From the NCBI GenBank assembly GCA_036873135.1, contig JAPTYO010000002.1, positions 248,001 through 312,000 on the forward strand: a stretch of 64,000 nt of DNA, read 5' to 3'. Below, in pieces: positions 33,711 through 46,541 of this stretch; position 1 is the first letter of the stretch; each line of letters begins with the position of its first letter. The notes under the pieces were generated by a model. The model was given only the letters and a program-made list of their open reading frames with translations. It searched no databases and was not told the origin of the DNA. The position numbers were made by a program, and so were the translations under genes. The DNA is from Clarkia xantiana subsp. parviflora (lineage: Eukaryota > Streptophyta > Magnoliopsida > Myrtales > Onagraceae).

Positions 33711-33883
33711 TAGTGGCGGCACACATTAGCGGCGGAACATCGTTGTTACTGATACCTTTAGCCACAAAGTTTTTGCCAACTAAACTTTTGGACGACTTTG
33801 CCGCTACTAAAAGTTTTAGCAGCGACATTTGGAGTTTTAGTAGCGAATTTCTGTCATTACTATTGTCCTATTTTCTTGTAGTG
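33711..33883 (-). mobile_element. Terminal fragment of a CACTA (En/Spm) transposon
   Basis: The plus strand ends CCTATTTTCTTGTAGTG, the complement of the CACTACAAGAAAATAGG terminus of plant CACTA elements. The inner side has the expected subterminal repeats (TAGCGGCGG, GCCGCTACTAAA, TAGCAGCGAC, TAGTAGCGAA). I do not find the opposite CACTA end, so this is a one-ended remnant. Confidence 0.65.
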
Positions 33884-34108
33884 AAACAAGTGCATCATCA
33901 CACATACTTGAAACTCCAATAATAAAATATCTTTCTAATTAATCCACCTAAACCTAAAGTAGGTCACTTTCAAAGAATTTTAGAAAGACGATCGAAGACG
34001 TTACTCCTCCCTCAATAAGTGTGTTTGTACTTTGTACTACTAACTACTATAATAATAATAAAACTATAAAAGGCCTTCAAATTGTACTTGATTCTCAACT
34101 CGGACACA

Positions 34109-34573
34109 ATGTGCAGTACAACCACCACTTGCTGCCTCAACCTCCTCCCCTCGGGCTCACCTCCGTTCTCTTCGATCCCAAAAGTTTCTCTGATTCCAAG
34201 GAAAGTCGACGATTCCCCAGGATCACGAGTCTGGAGCGGTCAATCCGTCATCGTTGCCAGCCTGGCATACGCGGCGATCGGAATCGGAGTCAGCAGCCTC
34301 TTCTCTTCCGACAGCATCGCGGCCGTACTGGAGGACGACGCGCTCCTCGAGGTTGCAGGGAGGAGGCAGAGAGGGGCGATGAGGTGGAGCGACAAGAGAG
34401 CTTGTCCACCGTGGCGATCGAAAGAGTTCGAGCAGGTAGTGCCGGAGAACCTACCCAGAGCCTCCCCACGCCGTAAGCTAGAGTCGATCGGCCATCCAGG
34501 GGACGCTCCTGGCGTTGCCGGAATCGAAACTCGAGAGAAGGGGATAATTAACGCCGATTGCTTTTCTCTGTAG
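34109..34573 (+). CDS. CHLOROPLAST VESICULATION (CV)-like protein
   Basis: A single-exon frame of 154 residues starts with the ATG at 34109. The first ~45 residues are rich in Ser, Pro and basic residues, as in a plastid transit peptide. A hydrophobic helix follows (about 45-65, VIVASLAYAAIGIGVSSLF). The conserved C-terminal region has WSDKRACPPWRS (93-104) and FEQVVPENLPR (108-117) and ends ADCFSL. This layout and motif agree with the CV family (Arabidopsis At2g25625, from memory), which drives stress-induced, autophagy-independent export of chloroplast proteins in vesicles during senescence. In Arabidopsis it also lies beside a VHA-c'' gene. I recognised the family by motif and position, not by search. 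Confidence 0.7.
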   Translation: MCSTTTTCCLNLLPSGSPPFSSIPKVSLIPRKVDDSPGSRVWSGQSVIVASLAYAAIGIGVSSLFSSDSIAAVLEDDALLEVAGRRQRGAMRWSDKRACPPWRSKEFEQVVPENLPRASPRRKLESIGHPGDAPGVAGIETREKGIINADCFSL

Positions 34574-35460
34574 CTAGAGTAATTCACATGTAATGTTTGT
34601 ATAAGCGCATAATAATGTATAGAAGAATTAATTGTTGGCTTACCAAAATCATGAACGTAGTAAAAGGTTGTTGGCTTGAGTAACATTTGTGTTCATGGCC
34701 CCATCAATATAGCCTCTCAGCAGGCATCAACATGGTAAAATGAACAAGTCGGGCTTAAGTTAAATTATCCTTATATCATACTCCCCCTTACTGTCGGCTC
34801 TTAACATATGCTAATGGGCTTCATTAATTTATAAATGGGCTTGGGCTTAGTAAGCCTAATTCAAGTTATATAGAGATATTCAATAATTTCCAATGTACTA
34901 TTTGTTTGGAAAAAAAAAAATACTATTTGTTTATTCACGTTTGGTCTTTGAGGATGACTCGGATACACATATATTTCATTAACAATTATGTGAATATAAT
35001 TCGGCCAAAAAGAATTATGTGAATATAATAATATCTTGTGTAGTGTAGCGGTCCAAAATGTTGATTAAAACAAGCGGTCCAAAATATGTGCAAAACATGT
35101 AGGGATACCAAAAGTGAAAAATTATTCATGGCCAGCACTTTATTCTTACGGGCTGACTCGATGCGAATGGGGATTAGTCTAAGTGTGGAGAAAACATACT
35201 ATGGGTGCTGCCCTCCTGATGAGGGCCCCTAGGACCACCCGCGGTAAAAAAAAAAAATTAATGTAGGGATATAAAGTATTGAGCAGCATCAAGGGATGGC
35301 ATGGCATGCAAATGTTGCTATCAAGAAGACATGGGGATTCCTCAATGTTGTGGCACTTTATGTTGTATCTCTCTCCATCTTCAGTTTCATCATTCAAAAC
35401 ATAAAAGAAAAAAAAACTTCTAAATTCCCCATCTTTCTGTCTCTAACCTAGCATCTAGGT
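34574..35460. other. Intergenic, no gene seen
   Basis: AT-rich DNA between the CV-like gene and a SINE fragment. An 8-9 bp word (TACTATTTGTTT, AATTATGTGAATATAAT) recurs locally. Nothing else is supported. Confidence 0.4.
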
Positions 35461-35462
35461 CA

Positions 35463-35527
35463 CCCAAGTTGGTTATACCAAACTAGTAAAGCAAGTTGTA
35501 TTCTCATGGGCGACTCGATATCGAATT
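35463..35527 (+). mobile_element. Truncated copy of the tRNA-derived SINE
   Basis: AAGTTGGTTATACCAAACTAGTAAAGCAAGTTG and the following CATGGGCGACTCGATATCGAA resemble the head of the SINE at 19198, with A-box (CTAGTAAAGCAAG) and weakened B-box. The body is missing. Short direct repeats with GATTTTAAGCTA follow at about 35530, 35568 and 35664. Confidence 0.55.
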
Positions 35528-35998
35528 ATCTGATTTTAAGCTAGATGCTAGGTTCTTTGAATTAACTGATTTTAAGCTAAGAGAATATAATGACTTAATT
35601 CGTGTATTCTCAATGACTTCAATCTTTATTTGGCTTCTTTCATTATTGGTTCCTTGAATTAATTGATTTTAAGCTAAGAATTTACACCATCTTCTTGACT
35701 TGGTTCACTTCTTGACTGAAATGGAAGACTCATGCCTTCCGTTTTTACTCTTAACAACAGTTAAAAGTCAAATTGGCTCTTAAAAATTGTTTAAGGAAAT
35801 TATTTGGCATGTCAACTTCTCATTTTAGCTAAATATATCATTTTACATTATTTTTAATAAATTTAACATTTCTACTTTGATCTACATACTTTCAAAATCG
35901 TAAGGTGTCACATGTTATCATATGCTAGCAAATTACAATTCCCTCAAAATTTATACGTATATATCTTCAAAAAGTTCAGTTAACTACATAATTTTTTG

Positions 35999-36530
35999 AG
36001 AAAACAACATAAATGGTCCTCGAACTTTACACATTTTTCTATCTATGTCCTCGAACTTTAATTTTTTCTATTGAGGTACTTGAACTCATAAAACGCATTC
36101 TGTTATAGTCCTACTGTTAAATTTTAATATTAATTGTGTCGATAATGCGTTAATTAGACGAAAAATTAATAACATGGACAAGCTGACATGACATGTTTAG
36201 GGTCACATCATATTTTTTTTTGTATATCAATAACTAGAAAATAAATAAATGAATAAATTAAGAAAAAAACTAAAAAAAAAAAAAACAAAAGAACATGAAA
36301 CTTAAAGGCACTAAACATGATGTGGCCATAAACAATGACACATCAGCTTGTCCATGTCAATATTTTTTGCTTAATCATCATCTAATCAGCACAATTAACA
36401 GTATAATTTAACGATGAGACTATAACAGAATGGATTGGACGAGTTCAAGTACATCAATAGAAAAAAATAAAATTCAAGGACAGAGACAGAAAAATAACCA
36501 AAGTTCGGGGACCATTTATATTGTTTTCCC
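35999..36530. mobile_element. Mutator-like MITE, family B copy 2
   Basis: Same sequence plan as 7014-7532: GAAAACAACATAAATGGTCC at the left end, inverted ACCATTTATATTGTTTTCCC at the right end, with inner arms containing GACATGTTTAG / CTAAACATGATGTGG. The flanking 9-mers (TAATTTTTT-like and [13 protein letters not shown]) match only roughly, so the target duplication has decayed. Confidence 0.8.
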
Positions 36531-37140
36531 TATTTTTTTACAAGACAACAAATATTGTGGAAATTAGACAAAACTAGCATTATGTAACATTGTATCAAAT
36601 TGCTAGTAATTTTTTTTTAAAAAAACTTGAACTAACAAATATTATTTTTATATAATAAATATATATAACACTAAAGTTCTGTTCAGCTAATAAGTTAATC
36701 ATTACATTAAAAAATGAGAAACTTACTCTAGTGATTTCATGAACAAGCTAATTTATCTTTATTGTGGGTAACAGTCTAACAGAGCATTGTGAATGAATGA
36801 ATGAATAAATCATAGATGTGTTCTGAATAATTCAATAAACCTATAATGTAAGTATGTACTACTCATGTAGACTAGAAGTCTAGAACTTTAATAAATATAA
36901 TAATATAATAAATAATAATAAATATAATAATAAATAAAGGAATAAAATTTGAGGCTCTGCTCTTTCTTCTTCTTCGTTCGCATGGTCAGTAATTGAGTGT
37001 GCTAGATTTTCTCTACATTCTTGAAGGTAACCCATTCTTTTCCCACCTGGGTATTCGGAGAAACGACATCGAGTCTTGGACTTTTGCCTCCTTAGTTAAT
37101 TAACTGCTCCGCTGAGGGTTGCTTCTTGACTTGAAGCGCC
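36531..37140. promoter_or_regulatory. LEUNIG upstream region and 5' leader
   Basis: AT-rich DNA with (TAA)n/AATAATATAA tracts near 36890-36940, then a pyrimidine-rich leader (CTCTTTCTTCTTCTTCG at about 36959) before the LEUNIG start. A specific TATA box cannot be chosen with confidence. Confidence 0.4.
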
Positions 37141-40100
37141 ATGTCTCAGACCAATTGGGAAGCTGATAAAATGTAAGCTCCATCTTCCATTACTGTCTCA
37201 CTTCCATTTCTGTTAATTTCTTTTTCTCTTCTTGACTTGCTGTTGATTGCATGAAACGTCCTCATTTTCTTGATTTGTCCTTCTTAGGAATCTGTTTTTT
37301 TTTTCTGCTCCGCTGCTGTTCTAAGTTCATGATTCTCTTTTCTTGGTTTGGTGACTTTTATGCTATTTATTCAGCGTATTTCAAATTTGGGTATCATTCA
37401 ATTAGCTCGACTAATTTGCGGAACTAAAATTGGGGTTTTGCCCTCAACAAGATCGATGATTCCGGCATATCTGTTGCGCAATTTAGTCTAATTTGCAAGA
37501 CAAGTGCTTTCCTTTCTCTTGGGTTTAGCGCTTCTCTTTCTTTCTCCCTTTCGTGGAAAAATGGAAGATGAGGCATGCAATCATATGCTGACCTACTCCA
37601 CAGTTGATCTAGAAAGTTGTGGAGTTTGTTCACAACCAAAAGAAACCCTAGTCTCCCAAAACCATTTCCGGAATTGTCCGAAGTCCCTTTCTGCATGCAC
37701 TCCAGCATTATCTTCACTGGGGCTATCTTTAATCACTACTAACGGTGAATAAGCTATTTTACTGGAGAAAAGTGTTAAACATCACGGTTAAGGTCATCAA
37801 TGTTTTTTGGGACACTACCCTTATAACTTACATCATTATTTCGATGGATTCATTCTACTACTTTTGTTTGGCACCGGTTTCCTAAATAACAATTCGTATT
37901 ACGGAATGCAAATTGTATTCTGTTTGGCTTTACAGGTTAGATGTGTACATCCATGATTACTTAGTGAAGAGGGACCTGAAAGCCACTGCCCAGGCTTTTC
38001 AAGCTGAAGGAAAAGTGTCCTCTGACCCAGTTGGTAAGACTATTTGGACCCTCTTAAGGGTAAAATTAAATTGTAGTAAATGTCGAGTTTTAATGTCTGA
38101 TTTGGGTCTTGTACAATATATATGATGATTGTGCCAATGTATGCGCAGCGATTGATGCACCAGGAGGCTTTCTTTTCGAATGGTGGTCTGTCTTTTGGGA
38201 TATATTCATTGCGAGGACTAATGAGAAGCACTCAGAGGTTGCTGCGTCCTATATTGAGGTACATTTGAGGAAATATGCATAATTTATAATAGGTGTATAA
38301 GTATACATTGATATCAGGAAAGCTATCTAAACTAACCAATTTCTGTCTTAAGCCATGTGGTTAAATATTTCGACAACTTTCTTTATGAGCATTCTGGAAA
38401 AGGGGAAGTAGAGACAACTTGATAACATATGAACTTATGATATTATGTTTCATATTCAGACTCAGATGATAAAAGCAAAGGAGCAACAACAGCAGCACCA
38501 GCAGCAACAACAACAAACACAGCAACCACATAACCAACAGCAGCAGCAGCAGCAACTCCAGATGCAGCAGCTCTTACTGCAGAGAGCACAGCAGCAACAA
38601 CAACAACAGCAGCAGCAACAGCAGCAGCAGCATCAACAGCAACAGCAACAACAGCATCAACAGCAGCAGCAGCAGCAGCAACAGCAACAGCAGCAACAAC
38701 AACAACATCATCTACAACAACAGCAGCAGCAACAGCAACAACAACAACAACAACAGCAGCAGCAACAACAACAACAGCAGCAGCAGCAGCAGCATCAGCA
38801 GCAACAGCAACAACAGCCATCACAGCAGCCGCCACCTCAAGCACAACCGCAACAGCAGCAAAGAAGAGAGGCTAATCACCTCTTGAATGGCAATGGTAAT
38901 GGGATGGTTGGAGGTGATCCTCTGATGAGACAGAACCCAGCAACTGCCAACGCTATGGCCACAAAAATGTACGAGCAAGGATTAAAGCTCCCACTTCAGA
39001 GGGATTCAATGGATGATTCAGCCATGAAAGTGAGAATAATTTTGCATATATTGGATTTCTTTAATTTCTTATACTCCCTTAGTTTTTTGGTGCCTGATCT
39101 TGCTATGAATTTGCAGCAGCGTTTTGGAGAGAATATGGGACAACTGTTAGATCCTAATCACACATCCATACTGAAGTCTGCTGCAGCAAGTGGCCAGCCT
39201 TCGGGGTAATTTTGTCTGGAACACTTATTATCTCAGTTTATTTAACCGTGAAGCAAATTATCAAATAGATAGTTCATTTATGTGTGGAGGAAAAATTAGG
39301 TGGATTATTAAAGAAAGGCGATTTTTTAAGTCATTATATTCTCCTGCGATGGTCTTCTAATGAGGACCTGATATTTAGGCAAGTATTGCATGGAAGTGGA
39401 TCTGCTGGTGGGATGGCTTCGCAAGTTCCAACAAGGAATCAGCAACTACCTGGATCCTCACCGGTATGATTTTATTGATGTTTAATGCAAAGGCATAAGG
39501 TCCTTTTTATGTTTTTTCATTTTTAATCTTTTGAGTTGACTCTGGAATCAGGATATCAAGCCTGACATCAACGCAATGCTAAATCCACGAGCTGCAGGCT
39601 CGGAAGGATCTTTGATTGGAATCCCTGGTAATTTCTCGACTGTGTCTTGTATGTTTTGATATATCATTCCCAGTATTTTTATATTTAAAGAAAAACCTCA
39701 ATTACGTTGCCTCAGGGTTGGATTTTGCAAAAAATGTAATATATTCTCAGTTTTACTTACCATTTTAGTCCTTTATTGTCACTTAAATGGAAAAAGTGAA
39801 TAGGAATAACTGGGGAGGAGGCATCCGCCTATAATAAACTTCAAGTTTTTGGACTGGATATGAATATAGTTTGGCTTATAAATAATGTGAATGCTCATAG
39901 TTGAATCTAGCATTTTGCTAACTTGACAATTTTTTTGTAACTTTGTTTCTCAGGATCCAACCAAAATAACAGTAATCTAACTTTGAAAGGATGGCCTTTG
40001 ACTGTGACGGTGAGTTACTTTCTTTGGAAGAGCACTGTGGTATCAATAAATCTCTCAAATATCATGAAAGTTCATCTCTAGAAGAGCCCCATGCTCCTTT

Positions 40101-43100
40101 CAATTGAAGACTTAATGGCAAGGATTATGTATAGATGAAACTCCTAAAAGACTCATCAAAGGCACAATACAATGTAGAATTTATGCTTACAATGTAGCAA
40201 TTTCCATCACCGTGAATGGATCTAAAAGCAATAAGCAACAATCAAAGTTTTCACATACAGACGTAATGGCCAGCAAATTTCTGTGAAGTGTCATACTTTG
40301 TGAGAAATTTGTTAGTGAAAAACTTTCCTGTTGAGGAAAATAATTACCTTTTTTGGACTAGGAAAGTAATTGCTAGGTGGGTATTACTAGTTTCCTGAAA
40401 ATAGTACAAAAATTATGTTTCTTACTTAGTTTCACTTTTTTTAGCATTGCTTAATTTGCCACAACTACATCTAAAAGGGTAAGAGTGGTTGTATGCCTAA
40501 AATTTGATATGTTTTAAGCTTGCTTGGTATCTTAGGGACTCGATCAACTCAGATCTGGGCTTCTACAACAGCAAAAGCCCTTCATGCAAAACCCTCAGCC
40601 TTTTCATCAGCTACAGATGCTGACGCCGCAACATCAACAGCAGCTCATGCTTGCACAGCAAAATTTGACATCTCCATCTGCTAGTGATGAAAATCGACGA
40701 CTCAGGATGCTTTTGAACAATCGGGCTCTTAGTCTAGGCAAAGATGGGCTCCCTAATCCTGTTGGGGATGTAGTTCCTAATGTTGGGTCCCCTCTACAGG
40801 GTGGGCCGCTTCGCGACACAGATATGCTGATAAAGGTGCTTTTTTAGTTATGTTTTTACTCTCGTCTTCTATCATTGGAATAGTGCACCTAAAATCTTAA
40901 GTTGTCAAGTGAATACCGAAAATGGTTTTAATCTCTAAAACACCCCCTGTAAATGCTTGTTGGAGCTTGGATCGTGGATAACAATCATGGCATTCTCATA
41001 CCATGTGTTGAATGAACTAAGATTATGACATTTGTGTGAGACCATGTCAAGATGTTATCTGAAATCCCAAATTATGATTTTATTCTTTAATACCTTCAAG
41101 TATATATATAACTTTTACCTTATCTACTGAATCTTCTAGTTAAAGATCGCCCAACTACATCAGCAACAGCAGTTACAGCAGAACAGTAGCATGCAGCAGC
41201 AGCTTCAGCAGCATTCACTTTCAAATCAGCCATCTCAGAGTGCAAATCTTCATCAACAGGATAAAATGGGAGGTGCTCAGAGCGTCAACATGGACGGGAG
41301 CATGTCAAACTCGTTTCGAGGAAATGATCAGGTCTGTTATTTTCTATGAACTTTATATTTAGAACTTTTTACCATCGTGTTGTAGTTAATTTTGGGAAGA
41401 TATCGAGTCATATTCATGTTAAGTTTCAAAATCATTTGCATGGGTATGAGACGTTAGGTTCGTAGCATGATGTTGCTTGACTTATTTTAAGGTTTCAAAA
41501 ACCCAGACCGGGAGGAAAAGGAAGCAGCCTGTTTCATCTTCGGGTCCTGCTAATAGCACGGGAACTGCTAATACAACAGGCCCATCCCCTAGCTCAGCTC
41601 CCTCCACACCCTCAACTCACACCCCCGGAGATGTGATGCCGGCTCTGCCACATAACAGTGGCTCCTCCAAGCCACTAATGATGTTCGGTGGTGATGGTGC
41701 GGGGACCCTCACATCTCCATCGAACCAATTGGTGAGTGTGCTGAGATATTTGTGAGGATAAAATGAAATTGATGTTATTCTTGAATACACTCCTTCCTCA
41801 CTTAACAGTTAACCCCAGTTAGTTTTGTCCTAACATGTTATTAAGATGAAAATCTCTGGCATGCACGATGGCACAATTGTACAGATCATGACAAGAGTAA
41901 GAAAATACGAATTTAACTTGACACAACACAATAAGCTCCGTTAAGTATTTACTGGGTTTTCTCTATAAATATGCAACTGACACGATCTTGGCGTAAACAC
42001 ATGCACGTGAGATTTGTCAATCCTTTGTTGTCTAAGTTTTGTCAGATATGACCAACTTGTTGCAATACTCGTGTGAGTTGGTGTACCACACTGGAATGAT
42101 TGAAAGCATTGGAATATAACATAAGTGTAGTGGGTTGTTCATTTATCACTAATTGAGTTTAGGATGGAACCTCACTAGTTTTTTTTTTCTTATGCTGTAG
42201 TTGGTTACTTATGTTGGAAACTTGGAATATAATTTTTTTTCTGAGCTTAGTTCCCTTCCATATTTCATGAGTTAGTGGATTCTTTAGGAGATTATGGAGT
42301 AGTGAGCTCGTTGTTCTTATAAAATAATGGATTAGTGGAAGAAAGTGGTGGATATATAGTGGAGATCATGGATAGGTTTTCTGTCAATAAGATACAGTTC
42401 TCATGAGCCTTATGTTCTTCTCGGTTGGATACATCTCTCCTTAATACGACTTTCATGCCTAGCTATCAAGTCTCTTTAAAAGTAATGTAATAAGGGTCTT
42501 GAATTGCAGGCTGACATGGATCGGTTTGTGGAGGATGATGATAATGTTGAATCTTTTTTATCCCCCGATGATGCAGATCCTCGTGACTCGGTCGGACGAT
42601 GCATGGATGTTAACAAAGGTATAATAAGCGTAAGAGTTATCGTTCTACCATGTTTTACTAGGCCAACAGTAATAATTTACTTCTTTTTACGGCTACTGAA
42701 TTTTATTTAATTTGTTTCCTTGCATTTTCTCATCCTGCTTCAGTTTAATGTGGTTTAATGGATTATCCTTCAGGATTTAACTTCTCGGAACTACACTCTG
42801 CTCGGGCTAGCACTAGCAAAGTTGTCTGCTGCCACTTCTCTTCAGATGGAAAATTGCTTGCAACTGGTGGCCATGATAAAAAGGTAATTTCTTGAGGGGT
42901 TGATATTTGTTTGGTTTTAAATAGGTTATAGAACTTACCCAACTATAGATAGTTGAAAAATAAAAACCTTAGTAGATGGTGGTCGTCTATAGAGCCTAAA
43001 GCTGAACTCCATGTATAAGCTATGAATAGATAAGATAAAATATTTATATTTCTACCTAGATCATCTAAAACGCTAGAATATATAATCCTATTTGATTGGT

Positions 43101-45529
43101 TACAATCTTATTCAAAATAAATTTAGCATGGTCAGTGCATCCAACTTTTGCTCATCCATACAATGGATGTATTTTTTATGCTTTTATTATTTACCCAATT
43201 TGTCAAAATCAGGCAATGCTTTGGCATGCGGATAGTTTGAAGCTCAAATCTACACTTGAAGAACATTCATCTATCATCACTGATGTCCGGTTTAGTCCAA
43301 GCATGCCACGTCTTGCAACTTCTTCATTCGACAAGACCGTCAGGGTTTGGGATGCTGACAATGTCTGTAAAAATGATCACCATTTATGATTAATTATCTG
43401 CTCAATCTTGTCCGTGGAAGTTCTTATCGATCTTGTGTGGCCTATTTTTGCAGCCTGGGTATTCACTTCGTACATTTATGGGACATTCCGCAACTGTTAT
43501 GTCCCTGGACTTCCACCCGATTAAAGACGATCTCATTTGTTCTTGCGATGGGGATGGCGAGATACGATATTGGAGTATTAACAACGGTAGCTGCTCGAGA
43601 GTTTTCAAGGTACAGTAAATTAATTTTTGTGCAAGGTGCAGTAACTTTACTATAATGACCGTTATGGTTAAATAATTTTAAAAAATAAAATGAGAAAAGC
43701 TCTGTATCTACTAGAAGACTGACTGAGTTTTTCTTATGAAATTAGGGAGGCATGGCCCAAATGAGATTTCAACCGCATCTTGGGAGATATCTAGCTGCTG
43801 CTGCCGAGAATGTTGTCTCTATATTGGATGTCGAGACACAAGCTTGTCGTCAGACATTACAGGTTAGGTTTCTTTCATATTCTTGATGCATCGGTAGTAC
43901 CAAAAAATCTACGTTTCTGTCTCGCTCGAGGTTTTAGAAAAGTTGGTCTAATGGTTTGTCAAATTTAACCGGGAATTAGAGTATTCAAGTTCTAATCTTT
44001 GTGTCACTTCCCTGATTTACTCAAAATTTCCACCCGTTGGGCTTCTATATCTCAATCTACATATAATGCTCATTTTTATAAGATAGTTAAGTGATCCCTC
44101 ACATTCAGGGACAAAGCAACTAAAGAGTTATGGGAGCTTCTGTATCTCACCCCCTGATCTCTTGAAAACCATTGTTTTCTTTTATCAAGAAAATATAATA
44201 GTTGTAAGTTATGCCTTCCTGAATTTTGAAAGTTGCTTCTTTAAAACTGATTTTGTCCCCAATCTTCTAATAACAAAAGGGACTGTACGACCGTTCCTTA
44301 GACACTGCTTCTTGCCCCCTGACTTATAAAGTTCTGGTTTCTTTTCGTCCCTGGTCACATTAATTTAGCAGATGTATCATTATGCCTCTACATAAGATTT
44401 CTGCACAAATTTAAAGTTCATGCGACTTTTCAGTTGCCTGACTTGTATATATGTTGTTTGCATTTCGAGCAACGGAATATTGGTTTAATTTTTCTTGCCT
44501 TCAGGGTCACACAAAGCCGATCCACTCAGTTTGCTGGGATTCAAATGGGGAGTTGCTCGCATCGGTCAGTGAGGATTATGTAAGAGTTTGGGCAGTTGGG
44601 TCGGGAAGCGAAGGGGAATGCGTTCACGAGCTGAGTTGTAACGGCAACAAATTCCAGTCATGCGTCTTCCATCCCAGTTATCCATCACTGCTTGTTATCG
44701 GATGTTACCAGGTCAGCACTCTTCTTGCTTCATATTTCTATTGAGGCTGCTTGATTATGTTTTATGGAGCAGCCTCGTTTTGTGTCGGACCCAAACATGG
44801 ACATGAGCTGAGCTCCCCAATTTTGGGCTAGAATCGAGCCACTTGTAAAAGTTAAGAGCCATATGAATGTCAAAAGCCTAGTGTCGTGACTGATTTTTTT
44901 TTGGTATACTACTATACTTGTTGAACACCTTACAGAAGAAACTATTTGAGTTCTACGATTTCATTTTGGGTTATTAGCAACTTGCTAGCTAAAGTTTTGG
45001 GTTTGGACAATTAGCTAGTAGATTTATTTATTTTTGAACAAATTGCTAGCTGGAGTTGTACAAAATTATAATTTGCTAGCTCCTAATTTGTTGTTAAATA
45101 GCTAAATTTTTGGGTTTTTACAAATTGCTAGCTGAATCATGTTTTTTGGTCTTGCTCTGTTCTTTGTGCAAATCGGTAGGAAGAACTTTGTAAAAGTTTG
45201 CACTTTACTAGTTAAACTTTGCGGAAATTTGATATTGCTATCAAATTGTCCAGACTTTCATTGTAAGTAGTAATCAACACTAGCATTGTCCCTTAATTTG
45301 AAGAGTATATTACAAAACAAGGTAGTTTAGGTTTAGGGGGTAAGTTTGTAACTAACCCATGTTGTGGTTCCTTTTGTTTCAGTCAATGGAGCTATGGAAC
45401 ATGTCAGAGAACAAAACCATGTCCCTTCCGGCGCACGACGGGCTCGTTGCTGCCTTGGCTGCATCGAACATCACTGGATTGGTCGCGTCAGCAAGCCATG
45501 ATAAGTCGGTTAAGCTCTGGAAATCATGA
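37141..45529 (+). CDS. LUG: LEUNIG transcriptional co-repressor (LUFS, poly-Q, WD40)
   Basis: Eighteen exons (37141-37172, 37936-38033, 38149-38258, 38460-39029, 39117-39205, 39379-39463, 39552-39627, 39954-40009, 40536-40835, 41140-41331, 41492-41731, 42510-42618, 42774-42883, 43213-43362, 43454-43609, 43746-43862, 44505-44711, 45383-45529) join in phase to 947 residues; Arabidopsis LUG has about 931. The N-terminus [20 protein letters not shown] is the LUFS/LisH domain (1-80) that binds SEUSS. A very long Gln tract spans about 85-215. A basic NLS (GRKRKQP) precedes seven WD40 repeats (about 655-947) ending [13 protein letters not shown] represses AGAMOUS with SEUSS and AP2 in outer floral whorls and recruits HDA19 and Mediator. 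Intron 17 contains a diverged inverted-repeat element. The gene looks intact. Confidence 0.96.
38475..38860 (+). repeat. CAG/CAA-coded polyglutamine tract in LEUNIG exon 4
   Basis: About 125 codons are mostly CAG and CAA, interrupted by a few His, Leu and Met codons. The longest pure Gln run is in the mid twenties. Mixed CAG/CAA coding reduces slippage relative to pure CAG. The reverse strand gives a spurious Ala/Val open frame. Confidence 0.95.
44967..45356. mobile_element. Diverged family-C-like inverted-repeat element in LEUNIG intron 17
   Basis: The left end GGGTTATTAGCAACTTGCTA and right end TTTGTAACTAACCC are imperfect inverted copies. GCTAGCT words recur through the left half, as in the element at 23483-24039. 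No 9-bp target duplication is recognisable, so boundaries are approximate. Confidence 0.5.
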
Positions 45530-45914
45530 TGATGTTATCTCAGAAAATAAACATTAACCTGCATTCCTTCTGCTCTCTCCATTTCCCTGTTCTTCTTCTT
45601 ATTCAAGGCAGCAACTGTTAAACTAAACTAGACCAAACAAACACTACTAGTACTAATGGTGACTGAGACAAGACAAGACAAGACAAGACCGTTCGTTTGC
45701 TAATGTAGTAGGTCCCTTGTTGTGGTCCATTAGAAGAAACTTCTGTAGTTTAAGGTTTCAGTGTAGTTGTATTCAGCTCGCAGACCCGGACATGTAGTAA
45801 ATGGTGTCTTAAATTGAACTGGTATGAAAAAGCTCAAATCTTTGGGCAATTCTTGTGTAAACACCAAACCAATAGAATTACGACTGCATCACTCTTTTGA
45901 AGGTTTTTTTTTCC

Positions 45915-46480
45915 TATTAGGAGAGAAATCGGAACGGTCGGACCTGTTTTTTTGCTTGGTTCGGTCGGTTACCTAGATTTTCGGTTTGGTTTTTTCCCGA
46001 TCAAAAAATGAGGAAAAATATACCGTCCTTTTTTTTTTGCTAGTAAGCGTCCATTGATAGTACGGTTTTTTCGGTTCGGTTTAAACCGAAAATTCAAAAG
46101 TAACAATTACCGGTTAAAATTCTCGTTATTTTCATGGAATTTATCAAACTGAAATGACAAATAACGTCCATTAATATGATTAAATAAATTGTAAATAATA
46201 ATCTTCAAAAGTGCCTACTTCATAATTTTTATTAACCTAATTAATTAATTATATTGATTAATATCAACTATATTGTATATATTTAGTTAGCATAACGGTC
46301 GGTTCGGTCCCACGGTTTTTAAAGCTCAAAATCTGAATCAGACCGAAAAACTGAACGAGAGTTAAAAAAATCCGACAAAAAATCAAACCATATATTTCAG
46401 ATACGGTTTTTTTCTGTCCGGACCAGTTCGGTTTTTACCGGTTTTTCAGAACAACCGGATATTTGTTTAACCCCTATCTA
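45915..46480. mobile_element. Possible degenerate hAT-like MITE
   Basis: Both ends are rich in CGGTTCGGTT / ACCGGTTTTT inverted words, with an AT-rich middle, and the right end reads ACCCCTA, as in several plant hAT MITEs. I do not find an exact 8-bp flanking duplication. Confidence 0.35.
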
Positions 46481-46541
46481 AAATACTAACAAAGAACATT
46501 CTAGAATGGTAGGAGTTGAAAGACCCTTGTCATAATTATAT

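Noticed and set aside
38443..38844. Minus-strand Ala/Val-rich open frame of 133 codons
   Set aside because: It is the reverse complement of the CAG/CAA tract in LEUNIG exon 4.
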